From Endomychus coccineus (lineage: Eukaryota; Arthropoda; Insecta; Coleoptera; Endomychidae): a DNA stretch of 64,000 nt. The number at the start of each line of letters is the position of its first letter. Positions within the stretch are counted from its first letter, which is position 1. Where the stretch lies: the NCBI GenBank assembly GCA_958510875.1, contig OY294070.1, positions 8,060,001-8,124,000 on the forward strand. Reading direction: 5' to 3'. A program made the position numbers and the translations under genes. The notes below the pieces were generated by a model. The model was given only the letters and a program-made list of their open reading frames with translations. It was not told the origin of the DNA and did no database searches. Of the stretch, positions 13,183 through 24,496 are shown piece by piece.

Positions 13183-13195
13183 ACTGCAAAGCAGT
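13183..13195 (-). other. 3' UTR hairpin of tubulin 3
   Basis: A perfect short stem (actgc/gcagt) lies about 55 bases past the stop. The same hairpin is at 11101-11115 after tubulin 2 and in its tandem relic at 10889-10903. Conservation in position may only reflect recent duplication. Confidence 0.45.
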
Positions 13196-13251
13196 AAATC
13201 ACATTAAAATGAATACACTACATCTCTATGCTATATAAATCTAAGATAAAA

Positions 13252-16097
13252 TCATTCTTCTTCGCCTACTTCTTCCTCTCCATATTCACCGCTTTCTTCG
13301 GCTGTAGCTTCCTGATACTGTTGATATTCCGTGATCAAATCATTCATATTGGATTCAGCTTCCGTAAACTCCATTTCGTCCATTCCTTCACCAGTATACC
13401 AATGCAAGAATGCTTTTCGTCTAAACATCGCAATAAACTGTTCCGATAAACGTTTGAACAACTCTTGGATAGCCGTGGAGTTACCAATAAAAGTTGAAGA
13501 CATCTTAAGCCCCCTCGGCGGAATATCACACACCGCTATCTTACAATTATTGGGAATCCACTCAACAAAGTAACTGCTATTCTTATTCTGGATATTAACC
13601 ATTTGCTCGTCCACTTCCTTCATAGATATACGTCCCCTAAATATGGTGGCAACGGTGAGATACCTTCCATGTCTTGGATCGCACGCTGCCATCATATTTT
13701 TCGCATCAAACATTTGCTGAATCAGCTCAGGAACTGTTAAAGCTCGATATTGGAGGCTTCCACGTGACGTCAATGGAGCAAATCCTGCCATGAAGAAGTG
13801 CAATCGTGGAAACGGTACCATATTGACGGCTAGTTTACGGAGATCCGCATTTAGTTGTCCCGGGAATCTCAGGCAAGTCGTCACTCCAGACATGCAAACC
13901 GATACCAAATGGTTCAAATCGCCGTACGTGGGCGTTGAGAGTTTCAACGTGCGGAAACAGATATCGTAGAGGGCCTCGTTGTCGATGCAAAACGTTTCGT
14001 CGGTATGTTCGACAAGATGATGGACCGACAACGTAGAATTGTAACCTTCCACAACTGTATCGGAAACTTTTGGCGACGGACATACCGAAAACGTGGTTAT
14101 CATCCTGTCGGGATATTCTTCACGTATCTTGCCAATGACCAAACATCCCAAACCGGATCCAGTGCCTCCACCTAGCGAGTGCGTCAACTGGAAACCCTGC
14201 AAACAATCGCAAGACTCCGTTTCTTTCCGCAGGACGTCCAAAATGGTCTCGAGAATTTCGGCGCCTTCGGTATAGTGACCTTTGGCCCAATTGTTTCCGG
14301 CTCCGCATTGTCCAAATATAAAGTTATCGGGGCGAAACATCTGACCAAAAGGTCCTGACCTGACGATGTCCATGGTACCAGGTTCCAAATCGAAGAGAAT
14401 GGCTCGAGGTACGAAACAACCTCCGGTCGCTTCGTTGTAATAGACGTTGATTCTTTCCAGTTGGAGGTCGCTGTCGCCATTATAGTTCCCGCAAGGATCT
14501 ATACCGTGCTCATCGGATATGACCTCCCAAAACTGTAACGAAAAATAAACATCTAGTTTCTGATATGTTTTTTGATTGATTCCAGTTTGCCAAATGATTA
14601 CTTTAAAGGAGATAACCTCAATTTACAAATGGTCATTGTCTTTGGGATTAGTACAAAATAGTATTTATTACGGATGAACGTTTTTCATAACACATTTCCT
14701 CTGGGGGAAGAGACTGAACCGCGGGAACGTAATCCAAGAGGCGAAGGACTCTCTTTACAGTTCCCCTTTCTTCTAGTCCTAACAAGTGGGAAAAGAAGAA
14801 CATTCCACATATCCAAAGGAGTGAATCTTCGTCTTCTTGGTGTTGCATTCCCAAGTTTAAGATTTCCGACAGATTTCAACTAGATATTCGAAACATTATA
14901 TCGTAGTATCCAGTAGAAACGATAACTAACACGAAATGTCTAACAAATTTGATCAAGCGAATCATAGATCTTGGGCATTAGCTTCTATATGTAATGCTTC
15001 TTGCTAATTCATGGTGAACGATGAGATGTTTTCCAGGACTTGAACGATGTAGAATGAACCATTTTCACCCATTAGGTATACCAATTCAAATCGTTAACAA
15101 TATAAGTAACAATTACAAAAATGCGCGTTTAATGATTCGAAAGTCAAACGCTGTCGGAACAGAGCTGGATAGAAAAAAATTGGTTAGAGAACTTCTCCTG
15201 TTTTCAAAAAAGTATAGGTGTACTGCACTCGACACTCTAATAATGAGGGTGGAACCATCCCACCTAAGGAACTGCAAAAGAAGCCACTACAGGCTTATGT
15301 CAATAGGACTGTGGAAGCCAAAAAGTAGCCACACCTTATTGTTGATAGAATTGGGAGATGTCCCAGCGGGCAAAGTTGGCTACCCAAACAACCATGCTTG
15401 TCTATTCGTACACCTCGGGCATCTGTTGAACACCCTTTTCGGTTATAAGGGGTGCAAAGGGCTTCGGCCAATGTAAAGGAACCTCACCAATTTCCCTTCA
15501 AGTTAAATGCGTCATACATTCTTTCGTGAATTTTCTACAAGATACTTGATGGTCTATAGCAAAATATCAGAAGCAATTCCTTCCTTCATCAAGTAACAAG
15601 CTTATTGATTTTATTTTTTGATTTCAGTTGTTAATTTTCAAAAATTCGAGTAATTAATGTGTCCCATGACTGATTAAACGACATTTGGAATGTGTCATTA
15701 TGCTGAAGACTTTAATTTCGAGAAAAATGGATAAAAAAATATTTTATTGAAGCTATGTGTTGTTGATATATTGTTTTTCCGCCAAAATACATAAATTTTC
15801 TAGCGATAAAATCAAATCGTTTATTGCTAACAAACCAAATCATCTATTCTAAGCAAATTAAGTCATGACCAGCCACATGCACGATCACCCGACCCAATTA
15901 TCATCAAATCGACATCAATTTCAATATCTTCTACAAAAGCAATTTTCTTAAGCAAGAGAATGTTCTTTCAAATAAAAAGTACTTCTCAATTTTCACAATT
16001 TTCATATGTTCATATTATATTATGATTAAATTGCGCTTACCTTAGCCCCAACTTGGTTTCCACATTGTCCACCTTGAAGATGTAGAATCTCGCGCAT
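13252..16097 (-). CDS. Beta-tubulin paralog 3 (two exons, 445 aa)
   Basis: Exon 1 is 16041-16097 ([19 protein letters not shown], donor GTAAGC). Exon 2 is 13252-14532, starting [20 protein letters not shown] after a CAG acceptor. The joined protein is 445 aa with T-loop [25 protein letters not shown] and tail [15 protein letters not shown]. Unusual residues include Gly at position 9, EGYNSTLS instead of [14 protein letters not shown] instead of VVPSPK, and NCKIAVCDI. The 1.5-kb intron contains an unexplained 151-codon ORF on the plus strand. Exon 1 may also serve paralog 2 downstream. The tail GEY resembles the EGEF motif known in axonemal beta-tubulins, which hints at a sperm-tail role but does not prove it. 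Confidence 0.95.
14640..15480. other. Intron of tubulin 3 with unexplained ORFs
   Basis: Between the two exons of paralog 3 are a 68-codon minus-strand ORF (14648-14854) that faintly resembles the C-terminal tail of a LINE, and a 151-codon plus-strand ORF at 15021-15476. I recognise neither. They could be decayed transposon parts. Confidence 0.3.
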
Positions 16098-19000
16098 TTT
16101 AAAAGAGGAGGTATTAGCTCCTTACTGACTTAAGTTGAATTACTTCTGTCATATAATAATAATTATAGTGAATCCTTGACAACAGCTCACAAACGCCTTC
16201 TCAAGTAATATTCGAATAACTTGCCAGCGTTTTCCTAGGATACCATGTACAGTTATTTTTTATACGAGAGCGTCTAGGCTACTCTCTTATCCCCCACCCA
16301 TGTACAAGTGTACGTTACTGCAAAATTATTCCGCAATAGCGACAGTAAAATAAAAGTTTTATTTATTATTCAGGACATATATAAGGACTTCCTGTTTAAA
16401 CTGAGTTGCCAGACGTGAACTGAGTCCCTAGTTGCACCCCATTTGCTTTTATTAATGTAAAAACCTATCTGCGTAACATTTTGACCTTCCAAATTTGTAG
16501 GATAGAGTGCTTTCAAATTCAAAGAATATCCAGATTTTAACAATTTATCATGTTCTAGTTGAAGAGTCAAAGTTGGGATACTGCATAATTTAATTGGGTT
16601 TTGAATTTAGCCAATTATTAATTATTTTTCATACATTTGAGAATGTGAACGAATCGAATAGATAAAATGATGGACTTGAATTATCAACTGGATGAGGATA
16701 CACGATACCTAACTTGTTATGTTTAGAAAAATTGTTCATGGCTTGATTGCATTTTGTCATTTAGAATAGTATGTATTCTAATTTCAAAATAACACACTTA
16801 CTGAGGTACCACTAAGAAAATATTTCACAGGGACTGCCGATGTCCATTGTTTCCGTATTCCATTATCTTTAGGAAAACTAAAAATTTCAACTTTTGGCCC
16901 AGTAATTTAATTTCCCTTACAGCCAGGAGTTTTATTCGGCATAAGTAACTAACAAACGTCAGGAAACTATACGTACGACAGAATACGCAGGAGGAACCAA
17001 CATTCAGTCATAACACTTTTATACACGCTCATTCACAGGTAAAAACCCTTTCCAATCACACAAGAACACCTAAGGTAATTTTCCACAGGGAATAGATATA
17101 ACTTTGTTAGATTGAAATGTGTAACACCTATCCCCAGTACCGCCTACGCGCCATTAGAGGATCTTATCAGGTGGGGAAAGAAATGACATTTCTATTTCAC
17201 CAATTTGACTCCAAAACAGTATTCTGGGAATATCTTGAACCCTTTTCGAATGAATGTGTGCACACACCATTTATAAGCCACTTTTAAGTCTCTGCAAAAT
17301 AAATTCAACAAGTTAACTTATTTTGGTTTTGTTACTTACGTCAAAGACAACTCAAAGTTGCGTTTTGATGACATTTTGAAACTAGGAATTTCACTAAGAA
17401 TAGTGAAATTCATTCATCCAAAAATATTTAACATTATTCAGAACTCTAATACCAAGGGTCTAAACAAAGTTTTGTCCGTTACAGAATTACATCATTAATA
17501 ATAGGTATCTATTACTATGCAAAAACATGTTGAGTTCAAACCTAATTTATTGGTCACTCGAATGTATAAATATATTATAACAAATAAATTATCGAACAAT
17601 AATGAATATTTTAATCGATTAGCAATGAATAATAACTAAATTTCTTTTGACATATTTTGGAACTTGCCTAGCAAGCAACTAGACATTTTAGTAGTGAAAG
17701 ATGATTTGATAAAAAGCTGATTAAGAACAAAATTAACCCTTTAAACTTTAGAAAATTTTGAGAAACTCACTATTTTTGGAAAATATTTGATGTGAAAACG
17801 AAATCTGAAATCATATGGTCATTTACCTCCCACAAGAGGATGTATAATCACATTCAAATATGCAAACTTACAGAACAAGTATTTTTCTAATAGCGATCCC
17901 TATTGTTAACTGACCTAATGAACAGCTAGTTGAATGAAAATGGGTCTATGGGCAAAACCAAGATTTCAAGATAATGGTTTTCCTTCATACCACAGCGATA
18001 ATCTAAATTTGTATTCTTTCAAGATTAATTACCAAAATTTTTCATTCGTCGATTTGAGAATTGGTTGGTGAAACGTAAGAACATCAGTTTTTCCTTTGGT
18101 GCCGAGTGCAAAAATCGTAAAAAACATGTCAAAATGAAAGATATAAGGGTTTTTGGTTCAAAAATAATACTTCCAAAATTGTCACTAACGCAAAAAAATT
18201 AAAATCTAATATCTGGTTATTTGTTATGCAAAAATGAACGTATTTAGTAATTAAAACATTTTTCCTAGAACCAATATTTTCCTACTTTTTTACGAAATCC
18301 GAAAGAAATTCACAGTTAGCTTGTGGGGGATAGGTCGTAAGAAGAAAACGAAATCAGTTTTTTGAAAGAATGAAATAAAAAGTCTTATTTTTGGCCAAAA
18401 TATCCATATCCTATTTTTTAGAGTTATAATGAAGGTGGTGAATATTACTATTTCGCCATTTTGACTCCGCCATTTTCAATTTTCAAAATTTAATGATGAA
18501 TTCGTTATCAGCGACCCCTATACTGTAAATTTTATCAAAATTGGACGAATTGAACGCGATTCAACTCATTTTTGACGACTTCCTGATTCCAGCTTCCCGA
18601 GAAAAACCCGCCCATTACCTCAAGAAAAATGCATTTCTGGAAAAATTGTAATCAATAATAAAATGTTTTTTTGGGTCTCAACTATACGCTCAATTTTTAA
18701 TGTTTTAACATACGTTCTTGCCCCTTCCCCACCTCAAAAAACTTTCGGTTTTTCGTGAAACTATTGATTTTAGGGGAAAAAAATTTTATAACAAACAACT
18801 TTCAAGCGTTAAATTTCTATTTTATGAATTATTGACCACTTTCATTTCCCCACTTCTTATTTTAATAACGGCAGTTTGAAATGTCTTTTACAATTTTGGA
18901 CATTGGCCAGTCATATCTCGGCATAAAACAGAAAGCAGATGTTCCCACTTTCCACGAACCTCCCTGGACTCCCAAAGAACCCACTTCCCAAATTTCATAG

Positions 19001-19217
19001 TAGAATTCCATCTCATTATATAGTATTGATACTTGAAATGCTTCAATGAATGGTCTCATAAACCATAACCCAAACCTAATTGCAGACATGAAGATTGAAT
19101 AATTATCTTCACTATTTTGGGAGGGGCACAAATCGATTCCATCCTAACACAATTTTTCTCTAATCTAACATTCATTTTTACGATTGTAATAGTCACGCGA
19201 ACTCGACTATCTACACA
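16098..19217. other. 3.1-kb spacer between tubulins 3 and 4
   Basis: No gene is supported. Around 18440-18560 is a piece of a dispersed repeat (contains atcagcgaccccta) that recurs, with the same core, near 22400, 38850, 39125, 39400, 39995 and 49810. The rest is AT-rich sequence. Confidence 0.5.
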
Positions 19218-21496
19218 TCATTCTTCTTCTTCTTCGGCTTCATCTTCCATCTCAGCACCGCCACAAGTAGCTTCTTGATACTGTTGATATTCCGTGATCA
19301 AATCGCTCAGATTGGATTCGGCTTCGGTGAATTCCAATTCGTCCATTCCCTCACCTGTATACCAATGCAAAAACGCCTTACGCTTAAACATCAGCGCAAA
19401 CTGAAACGCTATCCTCTGGAACACCTCTTGAATGGCCGTCGAGTTGCCGATGAAAGTGGAAGACATCTTCAAACCTCTCGGCGGGATATCGCAAACGGCT
19501 GTCTTCACATTATTAGGTATCCAATCGACGAAGTAACTGCTGTTTTTATTTTGGATATTCAGCATCTGCTCGTCGACTTCCTTGGTAGACATGCGGCCCC
19601 TGAATATTGTCGCCACAGTGAGATACCTGCCATTTCTTGGATCGCACGCCGCCATCATGTTTTTCGCGTCAAACATTTGCTGCGTCAGTTCGGGAACAGA
19701 TAGAGTGCGATACTGTTGACTACCACGTGAAGTCAATGGGGCAAAACCGGATAAGAAGAAGTGTAATCTAGGAAATGGTACCATATTCACTGCCAATTTC
19801 CGAAGATCAGCGTTCAATTGTCCTGGAAATCTGAGGCAAGTGGTAGCTCCAGACATCGCAACCGATATTAAATGGTTTAAATCGCCGTACGTGGGCGTTT
19901 GCAGTTTCAAAGTATGGAAAGAGATATCGTAGAGTGCCTCGTTGTCGATGCAAAAAGTTTGATCGGCATATTCGACCAGTTGATGGAACGACAGTACCGT
20001 ATTGTACGGTTCCACCACAGTGTCAGACACCTTCGGCGACGGACATACGGAATACGTGTTGATTATTCTATCCGGAAACTCTTCGCGAAGCTTCGAGATT
20101 ATCAACGTGCCCAAACCGGCACCGGTTCCGCCACCCAACGAATGCGTCAGTTGGAAGCCTTGTAAACAGTCGCAACTTTCCGCCTCTTTTCGCACCACGT
20201 CCAGAACGGAATTGACGAGTTCTGACCCTTCTGTATAATAACCTTTGGCCCAATTGTTGCCCGCTCCCCAGTGCGTGGATATGAAATTGTCCGGCCGATA
20301 GAGTTGACCGTAGGGTCCGGAACGAAGCTGGTCCAATGTGCACGTTTTCAAATCCACCAGAACCGCTCGTGGTACGAAACTTCCGCTGGTCGCTTCTTGG
20401 TAGAACACGTTTATACGTTCTAATTGGAGGTCGCTGTCGCCGTGATATTTTCCACAAGGATCTATTCCATGTTCGTCGGATATAACTTCCCAGAACTGGA
20501 ATTAAAATGTTACAATTATTAAGTCAATCACGCCAAGTTTGGGGATGTGAGTAATTCTTGAGCAACTATTTTTCTGGTTTATGCGTAAACATACTTAACA
20601 TACTTTGAACTACAAATAAATCATTCATAATGGACGCCATGTCTTCACTTAGCCGAGATCATGGATTTCTTGATAGTGTGGGGGTGACTCATTGGTCAGA
20701 GTACTTACTCTCCATTAGAATCATTGGTCCTTCTCCATAGGGAACACTCCTCGTATGTGTCTTCAGTTTCAGCATCTTACAACTTGGGCTTTCAACCCAT
20801 TGTTGCTTGAGGGCTTTGAGGATGTTGTTTTTGAGAATTGGGTAATATTGATCCTTGATATTCTCTTGAAGATTTCCTCGCGAGCCAACTACCTGACTTA
20901 GGGTGTTGTGGCTTTCTGATAACAGTAATAATACTTATTGCAGTCCTGCCATTCGTGAGTATTTCAATCTCTTCACCGCTGATTTTTCGTTCAGAATTTT
21001 TTTTACCACATGGTTGTGATTGGAGTTGCGCCGCGGCTTCCCTATGGGTTTGAGTGCCATCAGAGAAGATATGGAGAGCTTCCCATAATAGGTGAAGATA
21101 TTTTGCCAGCGATGATTGTATCGTTATGTTAAAGATTAGAAAAATGATCTTCAACTAGTTATCACTCATTCACGGCCCTTTCTTTTCGTGTATCACAACA
21201 TGGTAAACAAAGGAGTAACAAGTGTTAATTTATAATTAATTCTGCCTTCGCATTTTGAACAACAGAAATGTATCGAATGATATAATAATTTGCTGAGTGT
21301 GCTATACAAAATTTTAAGTTTCCAATTTCGCCACTAGCAATATCTATTATCTGCTCAATCTATGTAACAACGAGTTTTATGTGAAAAACAATATAATTCT
21401 AAGCTAAAAGTGTCTGGGATTCGCCTTCGAACAACTTACTTTGTTTCCAATTTGATTTCCACAAGATCCTACTTGAACATGCACAATTTCCCTCAT
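19218..21496 (-). CDS. Beta-tubulin paralog 4, divergent at nucleotide-contact residues (444 aa)
   Basis: Exon 1 is 21440-21496 ([19 protein letters not shown], donor GTAAGT); exon 2 is 19218-20495, from [10 protein letters not shown] after a TTCCAG acceptor. The joined product is 444 aa with a Cys-Gly-Gly-containing acidic tail ([15 protein letters not shown]). It is the oddest of the five. Residue 11 is Ser where beta-tubulins have Gln. Residue 69 (E71 in structural numbering) is Lys in [10 protein letters not shown]. The T-loop reads GGGTGAG instead of GGGTGSG, and DETFC is DQTFC. These positions normally contact GTP or its magnesium, or lie near the drug site. The frame is intact, so this looks like altered function and not decay. 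The intron (20496-21439) carries a possible LINE relic. Confidence 0.95.
20792..21154 (-). mobile_element. Possible LINE RNase H relic in tubulin 4 intron
   Basis: A 120-codon minus-strand ORF includes [14 protein letters not shown] and later [13 protein letters not shown], similar in spacing to LINE RNase H blocks (YTDGSKT and ITILSDSQAAI). The match is weak and probably frame-shifted. Confidence 0.35.
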
Positions 21497-21762
21497 TTCT
21501 AGATTTTGCTTTGTTGATTTGTTGTACAATAACACAACTTGTCAAAAATTAATGGTAAGTTATCTATCACCTTTTGTTTCCATGGTAACCTGAATCAGTG
21601 CGGTCTTTATTCTGATAGTGAATATAGTTACTCGAACTTCAAATTAAGAAGGCTGCAATCAAGAATATGTTCCTATCCCTATTTCAGTGAATTAAAAGGA
21701 CGAAATCATAGAATGATTAATGTTAGGAGTATTATTATTACTACCGCGTCAGTAAGAGACTA

Positions 21763-21990
21763 TTGTATCCCACTCTCTGGTTTACCGATGGCACCAAGAC
21801 CGAAAAAAGTACAGATGCTCGAATAGTCAAAGGACCAAGGAGAAATGATTTCTTTAAGCCTAGGGTCACTTGCGACAGAATTCCAAGCGAAAATATTAGC
21901 AATTACAACATGTGCTCGAATTATGGCTTTGGCCTTTTTCGGTTTCGATTGGCCAAGACAAGTCCACTGTTCGACTGTTCTTTGGTATCT
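21763..21990 (+). mobile_element. LINE RNase H fragment
   Basis: Reads LWFTDGTKTEKSTDARIVKG in one frame, the start of a Jockey-like RNase H domain, then decays. A related fragment occurs at 62150-62950. Confidence 0.55.
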
Positions 21991-22789
21991 ACAATTCTAA
22001 ATTCTGCAACTTTGAGGTCGAAAAAGGTCAAAACCTGGAATAAAATTACGTTCACCTGGTTTTTGGCGTAAAATTAATGGTTTCCTGGAGTGTAAAAACT
22101 GTTGGATGACGTTCGAGAACTGTTTTCGAATCGTAAAATTTCCCGCTGAATCCGATTCCGGGATTATGTTCCAAAAAAAGACTTGCCAACGACTTGACGA
22201 CAGAGTTTTGTACAGTAATATCAGTTTTTTGTCGTTATTGTCCCGGCAAGTTCCGCAGACCCTCCCCCCTAGCCGTCTCCTATAATTTAGAATTGCCCAT
22301 AAAAAAAATTCCATTGACATGATTTGGGGGTAGTAGATTTCAACGAACCGCCATATTGGATCAACTGTTTGGAATTCTTTAATTTTGATGAAGAATTCTC
22401 AATTAGCAACCCCAAAAACCCCTTAGTTGTGAATTTCATCAAAATAGGACCAATATATTTTTATTTGGAAGATTACAACCCTTAATCCCTATTTACCGTA
22501 CTATAGGCAGCGCGGACAAGTGTCAATACTTCGGTAAATGAGCTTTTTTTTTTCAGCGAAACATGCTTATTTGGCCTTAAGCTTGATGCTCCAGGCATTT
22601 TAAAAGGTCCAGGATCCGCCCTTTCTTTCGTACCTCCCGCGCTCAAACTTAACTTGACATTTGTAAGGTTTTTTGAGGAAAAGTTGGAGAATATTTATTT
22701 TAGGAGCAGTTATAGAAACAAAAAATCTGTATTTTTCGACAACAAATGATGTCTAACCATTTTAAAACATGGTTTTTGTATATTTGCCT
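21991..22789. other. Spacer with dispersed-repeat piece
   Basis: Around 22330-22460 lies another copy of the dispersed repeat (ctcaattagcaaccccaaaa and neighbours). I see nothing else. Confidence 0.45.
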
Positions 22790-23802
22790 TTTTATATAGT
22801 TTTTCAACCCCTACTCTTTTCGCTCTAAAAGGACTAAAACTCAGAAAGGAAGCATTTTTTTTAAATTGTGAATATAAAAAAGTTGCATTATGGACTCAAA
22901 AATCCACGTACACTATTTTTTTCTCTATTCGACAAAGGTTAGAACAGTTTACACAATTCTTCAAATTTTTGTGTAGGGCATTCTGATTTATAACACCTAC
23001 TGTCTACTTTTTTAACTCCCGCTATTTTCGCTCTAAAAAGGCTATAACTCAGAGAGCATTTTTTCAGAATTGTGAGTATAAAAAAGTTGCATTATGGGCT
23101 CAAAAATCCACGTACACTATTTTTTTCTCTATTTGACAAAGGTTAGAACAGTTTACACAATTTCAAAAATTTTTCTGTAGGGCATTTTGATTTATAACAC
23201 CTACTATCTAGTTTTTGAACTCCCACTATTTCCGCTCTAAAAGAGCATTTTTTTAGAATTGGGAGGGTAGAAAAGTTGCATTATGGGCTCAAAGATTCTT
23301 GTAACTATTTTTTTTCCTATTGACGTTTTCATAGGTTAGAACAGTTTACACAATTCCTCAAATTTATGTGTAGGGCATTCTGATTCACAACACCTACTGT
23401 CGTAATTTTTTAACTCCCACAATTTTCGCTCTAAAAAGGCTATAACTCAGAGAGCATTTTTTTAGAATTGGGAGGGTAAAAAAGTTGCATTATGGGCTCA
23501 AAAATTCTTGTAGACTATTATTTTCCAATTGACGTTTTCATAGGTTAGAACAGTTTACACAATTCCTCAAATTTTTGAGTTGGGCTTCTGATTTACAACA
23601 GCTACTATCTATTTTTTTTAACCCCACTCTATTCGCTCTCAAAAAGGCTATAACTCACAAAGGTGCATTTTTTTGAATTGGGAGGATAAAAAAGTTGCAT
23701 TATGGACTCAAAAATTCTTGTCCATCTTTGTTTTGTAATTAGCAACTTTTTCTTATGTTGAAAAAAAAATCTTGGCTCCCGCGTCACAATAGCTCCACTT
23801 GA

Positions 23803-23845
23803 TGCCGACGTTTCGCTAACCATTACAGGTGGCATCTTCAGTGCA
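23803..23845 (-). ncRNA. Hammerhead-like ribozyme motif (minus strand)
   Basis: Read on the minus strand: CTGAAGA (fits CUGANGA), helix II GCCACC/GGTTAGC, GAAA, then CGTC followed by GGCATC. Stem III would be very short, as is known for hammerheads in Penelope-like elements. Activity is untested. Confidence 0.5.
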
Positions 23846-23904
23846 GGCTTGAGACCTCAGTTTCAGTTCAAGCCTGCCCTGAGCTGAAACTGAGGCCTCA
23901 AGCC

Positions 23905-23950
23905 TGCCCTGAAGATGCCACCTGTAATGGTTGGCGAAACGTCGGCATCA
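23905..23950 (+). ncRNA. Hammerhead-like ribozyme motif (plus strand)
   Basis: CTGAAGA at 23909-23915, helix II GCCACC with GGTTGGC, GAAA at 23936-23939, cleavage triplet GTC at 23941-23943. Helix I pairs TGCC (just before the core) with GGCA (just after GTC). Core bases and order fit a type I hammerhead with a minimal stem III. Confidence 0.55.
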
Positions 23951-24496
23951 AGTGGAGCTATTGTGAAGCGGAATCCATCTGGAAGCCAAGATTTTTCAAG
24001 ATTATCTTTCCGAGTAAGTCTACTATTCAAGATATTTTCTTAGGTTACAATTCCTCAAATTTTTTAGTGAGGCATTCTGATTTATAACACCTACTATCTA
24101 GTTTTTTAACCCCACTATTTTCGCTTCAGAAAGTGTGCATTTTTTTAATTGTGAGGGTAAAAAAGTTGCATTATCACTATTTCACTATTTTTTTTGCTAT
24201 TTGGCAACTTAATCATAGGTTAGAACAGTTTACACAATTCCTCAAATTTTTGAGTGAGGCATTCTGATTTACCTCCTATCCTGGACCCTTCAGGAACCCA
24301 CACACTAAATTTCATAAAAATTCATGTACTAGAAAAAAATTAATTCTTCTCAAATTTTTTTCGGCTTCATTCGACAAGACTGGTAATTATTTAGATTTTT
24401 AAACATTCAAATAAAAGTGAATCTTTTGGGAATTAAATCTATTCAAAAGTAAAAAAAGCTAACTACAGACATTTTATACTTAATTTAATCACTAAA

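Larger units (their letters stand above)
23765..23995. mobile_element. PLE-type terminal palindrome inserted in the satellite
   Basis: Two inverted copies of one sequence (cttggcttcc...gatgccgacgttt) face each other around aagcctgc. Each carries a hammerhead-like core. The same sequence recurs near the PLE fragments at 40850-40930. It is probably the end of a Penelope-like element. Confidence 0.6.
22790..24280. repeat. Satellite-like tandem array, about 190-210 bp unit, about 6 copies
   Basis: The anchor agttgcattatgg(g/a)ctca recurs at about 22883, 23087, 23276, 23484 and 23695. A degraded copy at about 24166 lies beyond an insertion at 23765-23995. Units also share cgctctaaaa, ataactcagagagc and ttagaacagtttacacaatt. 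The array lies between the tubulin 5 stop and the tubulin 4 first exon. Confidence 0.85.
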
